DNA of 64,000 bases, taken from contig NZ_CCDM010000001.1 of assembly GCF_000750635.1 (NCBI RefSeq), forward strand, positions 744,001-808,000. Direction: 5' to 3'. The notes beneath the pieces are model-generated. The model made no database searches. It worked only from the letters and a program-made list of their open reading frames with translations, and was not told where the DNA came from. Source of the DNA: Oceanobacillus jeddahensis (GTDB lineage Bacteria; Bacillota; Bacilli; Bacillales; Amphibacillaceae). Numbering within the stretch: position 1 is the first letter of the stretch; every line of letters begins with the position of its first letter. Positions 62,609 to 64,000 of this stretch are shown here, piece after piece. The translations under genes were made by a program, and so were the position numbers.

Positions 62609-63826
62609 GTGCAAAATAAAAACTATAAACGGAAAAACCAAGCAATTTATAAAAAAATGAAGCAACTAAAACAGAAAAACAAATCACCAAAACAGCCATT
62701 GCCGAAAATCGTACCTTTTTCTAATCGAAAATCATTCTATTCTAAACAAAAGCGCCCATCTCCTTGGAAGCAGGTGGTCATTGGTGTTTTTATGACCATG
62801 ATTATTTTTATTCTTGCTGTCCCAACATTCGTTGTACAAATTTCAAAGGCAGATAATCAAATTAGCGCTGGTACGGAGATAGTAGATAATGATACAGGAA
62901 GTCAAGCTGAAGGAAATGAGACGGAAGACATTGCTGAAGAGGCAGTGTCTGACGGAGAAGCAGTTGAAGTAGGAGCTTCTCCATTTAATGTTTCTGTAAT
63001 GCGCGTGAGCAATGAAGAGGTGGAAAATATTCCAGTAGAGCAATATGTAGCAGGTGTGGTTTCCTCGGAGATGCCTTCAGAATTTGAAATGGAAGCACTA
63101 AAAGCTCAAGCAGTTGCTGCCAGGACATTTACGGTTAACTTTTTATTAAACGGGGAGACAAGTGATAATTATGATGTAACAGATACGACGCAGCATCAAG
63201 TATATAAAAGTGAACAAGAGTTGCAGGAACAGTGGGGAGCAGAATATCATGAAAAAATGAACAAAATCAATCAGGCTGTCAAAGAAACAGAAGGGCAGAT
63301 TATTACCTATAATAGTGCACCAATTACCGCCTCTTTCTTCTCCACAAGTAATGGCTATACAGAAAACTCAGAGGATTATTGGGAAGGTGAGGTTGCTTAC
63401 TTACGCAGTGTAGAGAGCCCATGGGATGAAGCCTCGCCAGAATTTTCCCAACAAACAACACTGACAGTAGCAGAAGTATCCGAGGCTTTAGAAATTCCGC
63501 TCCAAGATGATAAGGCAATCCCGATGGAAGTTAGTCATACGGACAGTGGAAGGGTAGCAGAAATAACAGTAGCCGGAAATACCTTCACTGGACCAGATTT
63601 TCGCGATAAATTAGGTTTAAGATCCAGTGATTTTACTATTGAACAAAGTGACAGTCATCTGATTTTTACAACCCAAGGTTATGGACACGGCGTCGGCATG
63701 AGTCAATACGGAGCTAACGGGATGGCAGCAGAAGGAAAAAATTATGAGGATATTATTCACCATTACTATACAGATGTGGAAATCAGCCAAATAGGTGAAA
63801 TAGCACCGACCCTCGTTTCTAATTAA
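62609..63826 (+). CDS. spoIID: Stage II sporulation protein D (SpoIID)
   Basis: A 405-residue lytic transglycosylase of the engulfment machinery (with SpoIIM and SpoIIP). One transmembrane helix at about 56-76 follows a very basic 55-residue cytoplasmic tail. The extracellular part has an acidic linker, then SSEMPSEFEMEALKAQAVAARTF with the catalytic Glu and the C-terminal YGHGVGMSQYGANGMA. GTG 62609 with AAAAGGAGGA (62594-62603) is chosen; the frame opens 38 codons earlier. The basic N-terminal extension is longer than in B. subtilis SpoIID. Confidence 0.92.
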   Translation: MQNKNYKRKNQAIYKKMKQLKQKNKSPKQPLPKIVPFSNRKSFYSKQKRPSPWKQVVIGVFMTMIIFILAVPTFVVQISKADNQISAGTEIVDNDTGSQAEGNETEDIAEEAVSDGEAVEVGASPFNVSVMRVSNEEVENIPVEQYVAGVVSSEMPSEFEMEALKAQAVAARTFTVNFLLNGETSDNYDVTDTTQHQVYKSEQELQEQWGAEYHEKMNKINQAVKETEGQIITYNSAPITASFFSTSNGYTENSEDYWEGEVAYLRSVESPWDEASPEFSQQTTLTVAEVSEALEIPLQDDKAIPMEVSHTDSGRVAEITVAGNTFTGPDFRDKLGLRSSDFTIEQSDSHLIFTTQGYGHGVGMSQYGANGMAAEGKNYEDIIHHYYTDVEISQIGEIAPTLVSN

Positions 63827-63840
63827 GCGAGGGTTTTTGG
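63809..63840 (+). terminator. Terminator overlapping the spoIID stop codon
   Basis: ACCCTCG (63809-63815) pairs with CGAGGGT (63828-63834), followed by TTTT. The stop codon is in the loop. Nothing further is recognised in the 160 bases to the window end. Confidence 0.8.
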
Positions 63841-64000
63841 ATTGATCGGAAAATCATATAAAATCGTTACTTTTGTTCCATATCTTTACGTGCGCTGTTA
63901 CATATATGGCAGGCAGGAGTGGAAATATAGTAATTATACCAATTAGCAGATCAAAAAATAGGGGCATACAGGACATATTTACATACAGAGGTATGCTTAT

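Noticed and set aside
63960..64000. GGCATAC ... GGTATGC words at the window end considered as a promoter operator for the next gene
   Set aside because: The downstream gene is outside the window, so neither a promoter nor a target can be supported.

Overview
The window is a low-GC, Gram-positive, endospore-forming chromosome segment. Protein similarity and gene order point to Bacillaceae, most likely an Oceanobacillus- or Virgibacillus-like organism; the genus is inference. The backbone follows the Bacillus subtilis order pyrG, spo0F, fbaA, tal, murA2, rho, rpmE, tdk, prfA, prmC, spoIIR, ywlC, mntP, ywlE, ywlG, glyA, upp, the atp operon, ywzB, ywmB, murA1, spoIID. Nearly every gene lies on the + strand; one alpha-amylase is on the - strand.

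Layout. 1-9825: a tightly overlapping corrinoid import and salvage operon (btuF, btuC, a btuD-cbiZ fusion, cbiB, cobD, cobU, a short cobQ-like gene, cobS, cobC, a second cobU-like gene, a PduO-type adenosyltransferase, a CblS-like kinase). 9826-11704: pyrG behind a leader that looks like a CTP-sensing attenuator. 11904-16149: a Gfo/Idh/MocA oxidoreductase with a sugar ABC importer that lacks its own ATPase. 16150-29492: the spo0F to ywlC backbone, including a TnpB relic, a sigma-F promoter nested in a hairpin before spoIIR, and six DnaA boxes before ywlC. 29493-41000: mntP, alpha-amylase, ywlE, a chemoreceptor, ywlG, glyA, upp and a Vpr-like secreted protease, separated by repeat-rich gaps. 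41463-48644: complete F1Fo ATP synthase operon. 49084-51552: ywzB, ywmB, murA1. 52327-62287: a complete dppABCDE-ykfABCD operon for import and recycling of murein peptides, with a CodY-like site at its promoter. 62609-63826: spoIID.

How the genes work together. The corrinoid operon imports corrinoids, strips and rebuilds the aminopropanol arm (CbiZ, CbiB, CobD), activates it (CobU), attaches the lower ligand (CobS, CobC, CblS-like) and adenosylates cobalt (PduO). No corrin-ring genes are present. The dpp-ykf operon imports cell-wall peptides, trims them and epimerises L-Ala-D-Glu. spo0F, spoIIR and spoIID serve the phosphorelay, sigma-E activation and engulfment.

The most unusual content is intergenic: several interleaved families of dispersed structured repeats. 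One is a small hairpin with an invariant 11-nt loop and compensatory arm changes. Another is a 130-190 bp element with changing but always complementary terminal arms and an internal hairpin. No tRNA, rRNA, CRISPR array or intact transposon was seen.
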